Source of the DNA: JAJVHZ01 sp041395385
GTDB lineage: Bacteria > Pseudomonadota > Gammaproteobacteria > JAJPIJ01
Length of the DNA stretch: 64,000 bases
Direction of reading: 5' to 3'
NCBI GenBank assembly: GCA_041395385.1
Contig: JAWLAN010000011.1
Coordinates: 94,817-158,816, forward strand
Part shown: piece after piece, positions 19,893 to 27,855 of the stretch
Position numbering within the stretch: position 1 is the stretch's first letter
Layout of the letters: every line of letters starts with the position of its first letter
Made by a program: the position numbers and the translations under genes
Notes under the pieces: model-generated
Databases searched by the model: none
Told to the model about the DNA's origin: nothing
What the model saw: only the letters and a program-made list of their open reading frames with translations

Positions 19893-21635
19893 ATGCCGAT
19901 GAGTCGGTACCGACGGCTACGACGCGCGGCCAGGACGATCGCCGTGCTGCTGCTGGCATGGGCCGTGACAGGCCCTGCCCGGGCCGCGATCACGACCACG
20001 GTCGCGAGTGACGAGATCCGCGTCGGCCAGAGCTTCGTCCTCACCTTTCAAGGCGACACTGACGCCGCCCGGCCGGACCTCTCGCCGCTGCAACAGGATT
20101 TCGAGGTGCTCGGCACTGCCCAGCGCACGAGCATCAGCATCGAGAACGGTCGCGCCACGCGCTCGAACGTCTGGCAGGTGAGCCTCATCCCCAGGCGCGC
20201 GGGCAACGTCACCATCCCCTCCATCGATTTCGGCGCCGCGCGCTCGCAGCCACTGACCATCGCGATCGCGCCGGCCGCCGGGGGGGGCGATGACGAGGGG
20301 AATAACTTGCGCTTGGAGGTCACCGCCACCCCGCAGACGCCCTATGTCCAGCAGCAGGTCCTCCTGACCGTGCGCCTGTACGTCCCGCAGGAGGTCGATC
20401 TCGTCGACTCTGCATTCGGCGACCCGAGGCTGAGCGGCGGCGACGCGCTGATCACGGCGGTCGGCAAGGCCCGTGAACGGCAGCGCGTCGAACGCGGCGT
20501 GCGTGAGCGGGTCATCGAGCGCACGTATGCGGTCTTCCCGCAGGGCCACGGGGAACTCGTCATCGAGCCGGTGACGTTCGAAGGGCAGGTCTTCGATTCC
20601 CACGCGACCATCGACAATCCCTTCGGCCAGTCGATACGAACGCAGCGTTTGCAGTCGGAGCCGATACGACTGCGGGTAAAACCGGTCCCGAAGGAATTCA
20701 GGGGCAGGCACTGGCTGCCGGCGCAGTCGCTCACGCTGGTGGAGAACTGGTCGGAGGAGAATGCCACCGTGAAGGCAGGCGAGCCGATCACGCGCAGTCT
20801 TACACTGCTTGCCAAGGGCCTCACCGCCGGTCAACTGCCGGAGATCGCCGTGCCGATGCCCGATGTGGTCAAGAGCTATCCCGAGGCGCCGGTGCTGGAC
20901 GACCACGGCCGCAGCGAGGGCGTCACGGGGCTGCGCATGGAAAAGCAGGCCTTGATCATCAATGCCAACGGGACCGTCACGCTGCCGGAGATACGCGTCC
21001 CGTGGTGGAATACCCGGACGGATCGGCCCGAGGAGGCCGTGATCCCCGCGCACACCCTGCAGGTCGTCGGCGGCGCCACTGCGCAGAGCGTGGCACCGGT
21101 CAGCCCCGCCCCCGCCCCCGCGCCGGAGGCGGCCGCGGCCGCCTCTCCCGCTCCCCCGCCGGCACGGGAGCACCCGTTTTGGCGGCACCTCGCGGTCCTG
21201 CTCGCACTGGGTTGGGCGCTCACGTCATGGGCCTGGTGGCGCGCGCGGGCGCCTGCCGCGAACCGGAACGGCAGGCACCCGGGGACGGCCCCGTCGGGAT
21301 CGGAGGCGACGACGATCGCCGCTGAAGTGCTTGCGCACGCGCGCAACGACAATGCCGCGCAGGCCCGCCAGGCGTTACAGCGATGGGCCCGGTGCCGGGA
21401 GATCGTGCCCGCGACCCTGGACGGCATTGCGCGGCGCCATCCGGAACTCACACAGGCGCTGCAGGATCTGGATCGATGCCTCTATGCGGGGAATGCCGCG
21501 GCCTGGTCGGGCGCGGAACTCGCCGCGCTCTTTGCGGGCGCGTCCCGAGCCTCGGCCCCGGCGACAGGTCGACTCGCGACCGATGCCGCGGCCCTGGCAC
21601 CGCTGTATCTCTCGCCCGGAGGGAGGCCACCCTAG
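19893..21635 (+). CDS. BatD-family protein (oxygen-tolerance operon)
   Basis: 580 residues from ATG 19893, four bases after the previous stop. A signal peptide (TIAVLLLAWAVTGPARAA) precedes a large beta-rich periplasmic domain. An Ala/Pro-rich spacer (residues about 395-425) leads to a transmembrane helix (HLAVLLALGWALTSWAW) and a cytoplasmic C-terminal domain of about 130 residues. The order MoxR-DUF58-DUF4381-VWA-VWA/TPR-BatD matches complete Bat operons, first described as conferring aerotolerance in Bacteroides. It converges on the receiver gene. Confidence 0.9.
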   Translation: MPMSRYRRLRRAARTIAVLLLAWAVTGPARAAITTTVASDEIRVGQSFVLTFQGDTDAARPDLSPLQQDFEVLGTAQRTSISIENGRATRSNVWQVSLIPRRAGNVTIPSIDFGAARSQPLTIAIAPAAGGGDDEGNNLRLEVTATPQTPYVQQQVLLTVRLYVPQEVDLVDSAFGDPRLSGGDALITAVGKARERQRVERGVRERVIERTYAVFPQGHGELVIEPVTFEGQVFDSHATIDNPFGQSIRTQRLQSEPIRLRVKPVPKEFRGRHWLPAQSLTLVENWSEENATVKAGEPITRSLTLLAKGLTAGQLPEIAVPMPDVVKSYPEAPVLDDHGRSEGVTGLRMEKQALIINANGTVTLPEIRVPWWNTRTDRPEEAVIPAHTLQVVGGATAQSVAPVSPAPAPAPEAAAAASPAPPPAREHPFWRHLAVLLALGWALTSWAWWRARAPAANRNGRHPGTAPSGSEATTIAAEVLAHARNDNAAQARQALQRWARCREIVPATLDGIARRHPELTQALQDLDRCLYAGNAAAWSGAELAALFAGASRASAPATGRLATDAAALAPLYLSPGGRPP

Positions 21636-21672
21636 CTGCCGCGCGGCCGCGGGCGATTCGGGCGATCTGGGC

Positions 21673-22110
21673 TCAGACGCGCGAACGTTCGCGCGGTAGG
21701 CCGGCGAGCACCCGCTCCAGGTTGCGCATGAGGGCGACCTGGAAGAAAGGCTTCTCGAGAAAATCCACTGCTCCGCCGCGCATCGCGCTCACGCTGGCGG
21801 CGACGTCGCCCTGCCGACCGATGACCACCACCGGCAGGCCCGGGGCGATCTGGTGTGCCTGCAGCATCAGCTCGATGCCGCTCATATCGCTCAGCTCCAT
21901 GTCCGTCACCAGCATTGCCGGGACGGTGTCCCGCAGCCTGTCCAGGAGCGCATGCGAACTGGCGAAAACCTCGGTATGGCAACCGAGCTGATCGATGAGC
22001 ACGCGCAATGCGGCGCCCATCTCCCCGTCACGCCCCGCGACGAAGACGAGCGGCGGCGCCGCCGAACCGGCGGCGCCGTCCTCACGCACCTTGTCACAGG
22101 CCAATAGCAT
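21673..22110 (-). CDS. Stand-alone degenerate receiver domain coupled to fnr
   Basis: 145 residues forming one FixJ-type receiver with no output domain. The phosphoacceptor Asp70 (LVTDMELSDMSG) and Lys120 (FLEKPFF) are kept. The acidic pair that binds magnesium in canonical receivers is replaced: the strand reads FVAGRDGE where FixJ of this window has FVVDDDD. The switch threonine is a glycine (VVIGRQGD). It may therefore act without phosphorylation. Its ATG follows the fnr stop directly (TGAATG), so the two proteins are made together. A partner role with FNR is inference from this coupling. Confidence 0.88.
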   Translation of the reverse strand: MLLACDKVREDGAAGSAAPPLVFVAGRDGEMGAALRVLIDQLGCHTEVFASSHALLDRLRDTVPAMLVTDMELSDMSGIELMLQAHQIAPGLPVVVIGRQGDVAASVSAMRGGAVDFLEKPFFQVALMRNLERVLAGLPRERSRV

Positions 22111-22869
22111 TCACCCGTTCACAGTCATGAGGGTCTTGGCGCTCGCGCGCGCCACTGCGCGCAGGCGCTCCAGCGACGGGATGCGGATGCTGCGTCGATC
22201 CACCTCCAGCAGCCCTTCGTGCTGGAAGTTCGTGAACAGCCTGCTCACCGTCTCCACCGCGAGCGCGAGGTAGCTCGCGATGTCCTGCCGCGCCATCGGC
22301 AGGTTGAAGGCCAGCGCCGAGTAGCCCAGATGCGCATACGCATCCGACATCTGCAGCAGGAAGGCGGCCAGCCGCTCGTCGGCACCGCGTTGTGCCAGCA
22401 GGACCGCGCGCGCATGCTCCTTGGTGATCTCGCGCCCCGCATGCTTGAGTATCTGGGCGTACAGCGCCGGATCGTGCCCCGCCGCATCCTCGATGACCTC
22501 CAGCGGGAAACGGCATACGGTAATCATCTCCATCGCCTGGGCCGAGCTCGTGTGCATCCCCTCGCCGAGCGCGTCGACGCCGATGAGATCGCCGGGCAGA
22601 TGAAAGCGGATCACCTGCTCCAGGCCGTCCGGCGTGGAAACGTAGCTCTTGGCGGAGCCGGAACGGACGATGTAGAGGGCCTGCAGGCGCTCGCCCTGGC
22701 GGAAGAGGTGGTGGCCCCGCGCCAACGGCCTGCCGCACTTGATGCCTGTTTCCCCGCCGCAATGCGAGGCAACCGTGTTCATCACGCAGATGCGCTGCAG
22801 ACGGCAGTCCGCGCATCTCAATGATGCCGCCTGGCCGAATCTCACTACGTTGGACTCCTGCGTTTGCAT
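22111..22869 (-). CDS. fnr: FNR oxygen-responsive transcription regulator
   Basis: 252 residues with every FNR landmark. Cys19, Cys22 and Cys28 (CADCRLQRIC) and Cys119 (ITVCRF) would bind the oxygen-labile 4Fe-4S cluster. A cNMP-type beta-roll, a dimerisation helix, and the recognition helix ETVSRLF with Glu206, Ser209 and Arg210 correspond to E. coli Glu209, Ser212 and Arg213. This recognition set reads TTGAT-N4-ATCAA boxes, and such boxes occur at 12690, 30701 and 51943. The leader upstream (22870-23075) has a GGAGGG site before the start and repeated CGTA motifs. Confidence 0.96.
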   Translation of the reverse strand: MQTQESNVVRFGQAASLRCADCRLQRICVMNTVASHCGGETGIKCGRPLARGHHLFRQGERLQALYIVRSGSAKSYVSTPDGLEQVIRFHLPGDLIGVDALGEGMHTSSAQAMEMITVCRFPLEVIEDAAGHDPALYAQILKHAGREITKEHARAVLLAQRGADERLAAFLLQMSDAYAHLGYSALAFNLPMARQDIASYLALAVETVSRLFTNFQHEGLLEVDRRSIRIPSLERLRAVARASAKTLMTVNG

Positions 22870-22941
22870 GTCGAACCCTCCTAGCCGCGTTTTGCCTGAT
22901 TCTTAGGAGTATTTATAGGCCGATGGGCAGCGCCGAAGAAT

Positions 22942-22979
22942 CCGCGTATCCGCGTAGCGCGATTGCGGAAACTACGTAG
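22942..22979 (-). promoter_or_regulatory. Repeated CGTA motifs upstream of fnr, possible response-regulator site
   Basis: Two direct CCGCGTA repeats (from 22942 and 22950) and a palindrome CTACGTAG (22972-22979) lie 75-110 bases upstream of the fnr start. TACGTA-like elements are bound by FixJ-type regulators in rhizobial fixK promoters. The link to the FixJ encoded 2 kb away is inference. Confidence 0.3.
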
Positions 22980-23075
22980 GTCAACTGCGGGCCCCTGCGA
23001 CCAGGGCGCGCCTGGCGTCGCGGCCGCAGCCCGTCCCTCGCCGCGGCTTGAAACGGGCAGTCCCCCGCGCTGGAG

Positions 23076-23564
23076 CTAGAGCCGCTCCTCGGCCTTCCGG
23101 CCGGCGTGGTAGGTGACGTAGATCAGTATCGGGATCTGCAGGTCGCCCAGATGCTGCTCGATGATCGGTTGGACCTCATTCCAATCCAGCCCGCCGACGC
23201 CGGTCGCCAGTCTCGGCAGGGCCACGCTCGTGTATCCCTCTCGCTCGATGAGCTCGCGCAGGGCCTTCATCGCGTGCCCGACGTTGTGAGTCGTGGCCCG
23301 CCCCGGCCGCTCACCCTGTCCATAAGCCGATTCCTGCGTGAACAGATTCACGATGCGCTTTCCGCCCGGGGCCATCCAGGTCCACACCCCGCCCGGCTTG
23401 GGATGATGCGTCTGGCAGTAGTGGCGGAAATCCTTGTACATGGCCGGCCAATGCTCGCGCAGTTGCAGCGCGAGCCCGGCGTGGAAGCTGTCGTTGGGCG
23501 AGACGCCGTGGGCGATGACCGCCGCTTCGCTCAATAGGATGTCGCCGCTCACCTCTCGAATCAT
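23076..23564 (-). CDS. Macro-domain protein
   Basis: 162 residues forming a single macro domain. It begins with the strand IREVSGDILLSEAAVIAHGVSPND (ADP-ribose-binding loop 1) and contains LPRLATGVGGLDWNEV (loop 2, with the GVGG glycines). Macro domains bind or hydrolyse ADP-ribose derivatives. No ADP-ribosyltransferase such as DarT is adjacent, so it is not an evident antitoxin. It is a single gene with a clear gap on both sides. Confidence 0.9.
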   Translation of the reverse strand: MIREVSGDILLSEAAVIAHGVSPNDSFHAGLALQLREHWPAMYKDFRHYCQTHHPKPGGVWTWMAPGGKRIVNLFTQESAYGQGERPGRATTHNVGHAMKALRELIEREGYTSVALPRLATGVGGLDWNEVQPIIEQHLGDLQIPILIYVTYHAGRKAEERL

Positions 23565-23779
23565 GTCGCTCTCCTGATGGTCGATTGCCGGGTAGCGATC
23601 GCTACCGTACGCGGGAAACTATAGGTCGTGGGCAATCGGGCACCTTGCGCTGGATCAGAACAGCGCCGCGGCGGTGGCCTGTCAGACCCGGAAAGGGGAC
23701 AATGACCGCGAGGCCCGTACCGCGATGTCGTGTCGTATCGGCCGCCAATGCGAACCATCCGAGAAGAGGAACACGAGAA

Positions 23780-24121
23780 ATGCACCAGTTCAGCCGATAT
23801 GCCACCTGTCTTGCAGCCGCCGTTACGGTTCTCTTCGGGGCCGCCGCCGCGGCGGTGGAGTGCTACCCGGAAGTCAGAATGGAGCAGGACCTCGCGAGCC
23901 GCGGCTTCACCCTGCGCGAATCGGTCAAGGCCGAAAGGATGGATCTGCTCGCCTACGCCAGCGATGCCGAGAAGAAGTGGGTGATCATGGCCCGACCGGA
24001 GGAAGGCATGGTCTCGGGCGGGGTGCCGGGGGAATCCACGCTCTGCCCGCTGGATGCCGGCGATGGCGACCTCGAAGCGTTGAAGGGCAGTCCGTACTTC
24101 CAGAAGTTCTTCGTGCAGTAG
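23780..24121 (+). CDS. Small secreted protein of unknown function
   Basis: 113 residues from ATG 23780, preceded by GAGAAGAGGAA. A signal peptide (ATCLAAAVTVLFGAAAAA) leaves about 88 residues with two cysteines (VECYPEV and STLCPLD) and a mixed alpha/beta pattern. I do not recognise the family. It is divergent from the macro-domain gene and converges on the NAD-binding protein. Confidence 0.7.
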   Translation: MHQFSRYATCLAAAVTVLFGAAAAAVECYPEVRMEQDLASRGFTLRESVKAERMDLLAYASDAEKKWVIMARPEEGMVSGGVPGESTLCPLDAGDGDLEALKGSPYFQKFFVQ

Positions 24122-24241
24122 CTGCGCCCGAACGGCGCCGACCGGGACGGCCTCCTTCAGGCACCCTGCGGGCCAAGAGGCGCACCCCGCCGCCGCGCCG
24201 TCGGCTCAGCGCCCGGAGCGACGGCGACCGGCGAGCGCCGT

Positions 24242-24619
24242 CTAGCGATATCCCTGTTCGCCGTGCTTGGGATCGACGGCCCTGCCGAGAGAGAGCGACA
24301 CCATCAGCAGCGCGATGCGCTCGTGCATGATGAGCGTGTGCTGATTGCCGGTTTTCATCATGTGCTGGCGCAGCGTCTCGCGCACGCCGGCGGAGCCGGT
24401 GACGTCGATGATGATGTCGACCTTTTCACCGTCGCGCGCCAGCTCCATGAAATCCGAAGTGACGCGTATCCCGTTGTCGCGCGCGAGGCGCACCCCGGGC
24501 AGATCGAGATTCAGGTCGGCGACGCCCACCACCTCGACGAACGATGCGGCGATCAACTGCTTCAGGAGCGGCGCGCCAGTCTCGCCGGCGCCGATCATTG
24601 CGATGCGAAACACTTTCAT
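24242..24619 (-). CDS. Stand-alone NAD(P)-binding Rossmann protein next to FixJ
   Basis: 125 residues from ATG 24619. A classical Rossmann start (RIAMIGAGETGAPLLKQL) is followed by VVGVADLNLDLPGVRLARDNGI and IIDVTGSAGVRETLRQH. This matches the nucleotide-binding half of dehydrogenases with no catalytic half. From family knowledge, similar domains occur fused to the N-terminus of some PAS histidine kinases in deltaproteobacteria, suggesting a redox-sensing role. It lies 114 bases downstream of fixJ on the same strand. Function unproven. Confidence 0.75.
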   Translation of the reverse strand: MKVFRIAMIGAGETGAPLLKQLIAASFVEVVGVADLNLDLPGVRLARDNGIRVTSDFMELARDGEKVDIIIDVTGSAGVRETLRQHMMKTGNQHTLIMHERIALLMVSLSLGRAVDPKHGEQGYR

Positions 24620-24733
24620 GGGTACGACCTCCAGCGGGGCGATGGGCATGGTCCGAGAAATGCCCGACGGCCCTAGCCAGAAACATGCCAGTCAATCGCC
24701 CACGCTCGTGGCGCGCACGCATCCCCCCGGCGA

Positions 24734-25372
24734 TCAGGACTCCGTTCCCGCCGTCTCCCCGTCCTCCTCGAGCCTGAGGTTCATCGCCACCAGTTCGGCG
24801 AGAGAGCGCACCTCCATCTTCTCCATGACGTGCGCACGATGCAGCTCCACGGTGCGCTCGCTCAGCCCGAGATCGATCGCGATGACCTTGTTGGCCTGAC
24901 CGGCGACCACCCGCTCCATGATCTCGCGCTCGCGCGGCGTGAGCCGCTCGCGGCGGATGCGCAGCATCTGGCGCTCCACATCGGAATTGCGTCGCGCCGT
25001 GTCCTCTCGCAGCGCCGCCTGCACGCGATCGAGCAGGTCCTGATCGTTGAACGGCTTCTGCAGGAAATCGAAGGCTCCCTTCTTGATTGCCCGTACCGCC
25101 ATCGGCACGTCCCCGTGGCCGGTGATGAAGATGACCGGCAGTCGCATCCCCTTCGCGCACATCTGCTCGAAGAGCTCCAGGCCGCTCATCCCGGGCATGC
25201 GGATGTCCAGGAGCACGCAGCCGCCCTGCCGGCCGGTGACTTCGGCCAGGAACGCCGCCGCCGAGGGAAACAGCACCGACTTCAGGCCGACTGAATTCAG
25301 CAGCATCCGCAACGAGCCACGCACGGCATCGTCGTCGTCGACCACGAAAACGACCTGATCGGATTCACTCAT
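24734..25372 (-). CDS. fixJ: FixJ-type response regulator
   Basis: 212 residues from ATG 25372; a longer frame upstream lies inside fixL. The receiver has the acidic group VVDDDD, phosphoacceptor Asp56 (LLDIRMPGMSG), switch FITGHGD and LQKPF. The output is a LuxR/FixJ helix-turn-helix (LTPREREIMERVVAGQANKVIAIDLGLSERTVELHRAHV). It overlaps the fixL stop by eight bases, so kinase and regulator are coupled. FixJ activates fixK/fnr-type genes at low oxygen in rhizobia; the nearby fnr and cco genes are plausible targets. Confidence 0.94.
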   Translation of the reverse strand: MSESDQVVFVVDDDDAVRGSLRMLLNSVGLKSVLFPSAAAFLAEVTGRQGGCVLLDIRMPGMSGLELFEQMCAKGMRLPVIFITGHGDVPMAVRAIKKGAFDFLQKPFNDQDLLDRVQAALREDTARRNSDVERQMLRIRRERLTPREREIMERVVAGQANKVIAIDLGLSERTVELHRAHVMEKMEVRSLAELVAMNLRLEEDGETAGTES

Positions 25373-26918
25373 GTTCAACGGGTTGCGCGACCGGCAGGGA
25401 GACGTGGAACTCGGCGCCTCCGCCCTCGTGCGCACTGTACCAGAGGCGACCGCCGAAGGCGGCCACGATGCTGCTGCTGATCGAAAGGCCCAGACCCATG
25501 CCGTGCGCCTTGGTGGTGAAAAAAGGGGCGAACAGGCGTTCCACGTCAGCGGCATCGATGCCCGGTCCACGATCCGCCACGGAAAACGCCACGGTCGCAT
25601 CCGGTCCGCGCGCCGAGCGGATCTCGATGACGCGCTGCACCGCCGGCGTCACGGCCATCGCGTCGATCGCGTTGCGGATGAAATTCAGCGCCACCTGCTG
25701 GAGCTGTACGGCATCGGCCTGCACCGGCGGCAGGTTCGGGGCGAGCGCGAGCTCCACGCGCGTGTAGTGGTGCCGCAGATCGACGTCGGCGAACCGGATC
25801 ACCGCGCGCAGCTGTTCGTTGAGATCCACCAGTTCGCTGCGTACCTCCTCGCGGCGCATGAATCCGCGCAGACGCCGGATGATGTCGCCGGCCCTCTCCG
25901 CCTGGCGCGCGATCTGCTCCAGAGCCTCCTCGAAATCCTGCGTTCCCTCTACGCCGCGGGCGAGCATGCGGCGGGCGGCCTGCGCGTAGGTCGCGATTGC
26001 GGTCAGCGGCTGCGTTATCTCGTGCGCGATGCCCGAGGCCATCTCTCCCATGGTGGACAGGCGGCCGACGTGCGCGAGCCGCTCGCGCTGCTCGCGCACC
26101 TGCTGTTCCATCATCAACTCCGAGGTCCGGTCCAGCACCTGGGCGACGAACAGGGGCTGCTCGTCCTGTATCGTGAAACTGCAATGCAGGCTGCACGGGG
26201 TGAGGCCGCCGTCCGGCCTGCGTATGCGGATGTCGCGCGTGTCGGGCTGGCCTGCGCCCTGCGCCGCCTGCCTCATCTCATCGATGATGTCGCGATCCTC
26301 CACCGCCACGAACTCGGCGAAATTGATGCCGAGGAGATCTTCCGGCGCGCGGCCGCAAAGTCGGCAGAACTCGGGATTGACGGTGCGTATGCGGCAGTGC
26401 CCGTCGGCCATGAAGATGCCGGCCGGCGCGTTGTCGATGATCAGGCGCAACTCGGCCTCGCGGGCGCGGAGGGCGGCCTCGGCGTTCTTGCGCCAGGAGA
26501 TATCGCGCACGATACCGACGAACTGCCTGCGTTCCCCGCGCGCCTCGCCGACGGCGATGTCCAGCGGGAAGACCGTTCCGTCCTTGCGCAGGCCCTGCGC
26601 CTCGCGCCCGATCCCGATGATCTTGGGTACGCCCGTGCGGAGGTAGTTCTGCAGGTACTGGTCGTGCTCGCTCTGCCAGGGATCCGGCATCAGCATGCTG
26701 ACGTTGCGGCCGATGACCTCCTCGGCGCGATAGCCGAAGATCGCCTCGGCCGCCTGGTTGAACACCTCGATGTTGCCGCATTGATCGATGATGATCAGGC
26801 CGTCGACCGCCGCATTCAGCGTCGCCTCGAAACGTGCTCGATAACCGCCGGGATCCTGCTGCGTAGTGCCGGCCGGCGCGCCTTCAGGCCGCGCGCCTGG
26901 CATTGGAACGTGGTCCAT
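25365..26918 (-). CDS. fixL: FixL-type oxygen sensor histidine kinase, PAS(haem)-PAS-HisKA-HATPase
   Basis: 517 residues from ATG 26918. The first PAS (about 25-145) has the FixL haem signature: His85 in SEHDQYLQNYL and Arg105 in IIGIGRE are twenty residues apart, exactly as His200 and Arg220 of Bradyrhizobium FixL. A second PAS (about 155-265) follows. The H-box His299 sits in SGIAHEITQPL, and N (FIRNAIDA), G1 (DRGPGID) and G2 (GMGLGLSIS) boxes are complete. No membrane segments are present, so this is a soluble sensor. It should autophosphorylate when haem oxygen is lost and pass phosphate to FixJ. Confidence 0.95.
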   Translation of the reverse strand: MDHVPMPGARPEGAPAGTTQQDPGGYRARFEATLNAAVDGLIIIDQCGNIEVFNQAAEAIFGYRAEEVIGRNVSMLMPDPWQSEHDQYLQNYLRTGVPKIIGIGREAQGLRKDGTVFPLDIAVGEARGERRQFVGIVRDISWRKNAEAALRAREAELRLIIDNAPAGIFMADGHCRIRTVNPEFCRLCGRAPEDLLGINFAEFVAVEDRDIIDEMRQAAQGAGQPDTRDIRIRRPDGGLTPCSLHCSFTIQDEQPLFVAQVLDRTSELMMEQQVREQRERLAHVGRLSTMGEMASGIAHEITQPLTAIATYAQAARRMLARGVEGTQDFEEALEQIARQAERAGDIIRRLRGFMRREEVRSELVDLNEQLRAVIRFADVDLRHHYTRVELALAPNLPPVQADAVQLQQVALNFIRNAIDAMAVTPAVQRVIEIRSARGPDATVAFSVADRGPGIDAADVERLFAPFFTTKAHGMGLGLSISSSIVAAFGGRLWYSAHEGGGAEFHVSLPVAQPVEHE

Positions 26919-26971
26919 GCCGGGTATTGTCGTTAATCTGCGCCCCATACTCCACCATCCAGGAGCCGCAT

Positions 26972-27691
26972 ATGGGGGTTGCCCTGCTGCTGGGCCTGCT
27001 GAGCAGCCTGCACTGCGCGGGCATGTGCGGGAGCGTCATCGCCGCGGCGACCTACGGGATCGGCAGCAAGCGCGCCCCGCTCGTCGTCCTCGTAAACGCG
27101 GCGCGCGTGGCGAGCTACGCCGTCGCCGGCGGGCTCGCCGCCGGTGGGGTCGGCACCCTGGCCGGCACCGTGGGAGCGGGCGGACACCTGGCCCTGAGCC
27201 TGTTCGGGGCGATCGTCATAGTGGCTGCCGGCCTGCAGGTAGGTGGCTGGCTGAACGTCTGGGCCGGTCTGGAACGCCTGGGCGGGCGCCTCTGGCAACG
27301 CATCAGCCGCGCCGCGCGCCTGCTGCTTCCAGTGCGCCACGCCTGGCAGGCCGTGGCGTTCGGATTGCTGTGGGGCTGGATGCCCTGCGGGCTGGTCTAC
27401 GGCGCCCTGGGATACGCCGCCTCCACCGGCAACTGGCGCGACGGGGCGCTGTACATGCTCGCCTTCGGGGCCGGCACGTTGCCGGCGATGACCGGTCTGG
27501 GATTGTTCAGCACGCTGGCGGCTCGGCTGCAGCGGCGCCAGGGCTGGCGCCGGTTCGCGGGGGCGGCGCTCATCGGCATGGCGGTCATCACGGTGGCGAT
27601 GCATGTGGCCCCCGGCGCACACGTCCATGAGACGAGGGCTCCGGCGGGCGCCGGGGAGCCTCCTCCCCCTCCGCCTGCCGGTCACCACTGA
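26972..27691 (+). CDS. TauE/SafE-like membrane protein linked to cbb3 assembly genes
   Basis: 239 residues from ATG 26972, preceded by AGGAG. About six transmembrane helices. The N-terminus LLGLLSSLHCAGMCGSVIAA and mid-region FGLLWGWMPCGLVYGALGYA carry paired Cys/Pro motifs typical of the COG2836 family that neighbours ccoI/ccoS in many genomes. The C-terminus is proline-rich and ends in HH. The cargo is not established; copper or thiol-redox roles have been suggested for relatives. It shares a short divergent region with fixL and overlaps the 3' end of ccoS by about 100 bases on the opposite strand. Confidence 0.82.
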   Translation: MGVALLLGLLSSLHCAGMCGSVIAAATYGIGSKRAPLVVLVNAARVASYAVAGGLAAGGVGTLAGTVGAGGHLALSLFGAIVIVAAGLQVGGWLNVWAGLERLGGRLWQRISRAARLLLPVRHAWQAVAFGLLWGWMPCGLVYGALGYAASTGNWRDGALYMLAFGAGTLPAMTGLGLFSTLAARLQRRQGWRRFAGAALIGMAVITVAMHVAPGAHVHETRAPAGAGEPPPPPPAGHH

Positions 27692-27845
27692 CCGCCGGCG
27701 GGACGTCGTCGTCGTCCATGAGGATCTGGTGAGCGGGACCCTCCAGATCGTCGAACTGGCCCGATCCGACCGCCCACAGGAAGGCCCAGAGGATCACCCC
27801 GACGAACACCAGGGAGATCGGGATCAGCAGATAGATGATCTCCAT
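27588..27845 (-). CDS. ccoS: cbb3 oxidase assembly protein CcoS
   Basis: About 85 residues. One transmembrane helix (EIIYLLIPISLVFVGVILWAFLWAV) is followed by SGQFDDLEGPAHQILMDDD, the CcoS signature. A Pro/Arg-rich tail of some 35 residues is longer than usual and overlaps the convergent TauE-like gene. CcoS is needed to insert cofactors into cbb3 oxidase. It follows ccoI with ATG at 27845 (an ATG at 27854 is an alternative). Confidence 0.93.
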   Translation of the reverse strand: MEIIYLLIPISLVFVGVILWAFLWAVGSGQFDDLEGPAHQILMDDDDVPPAVSGDRQAEGEEAPRRPPEPSSHGRVRRGPHASPP

Positions 27846-27855
27846 CCCGCCCACC

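Noticed and set aside
23076..23564. DarG-like antitoxin
   Set aside because: Only a single macro domain is present and no DarT-type toxin gene is adjacent.
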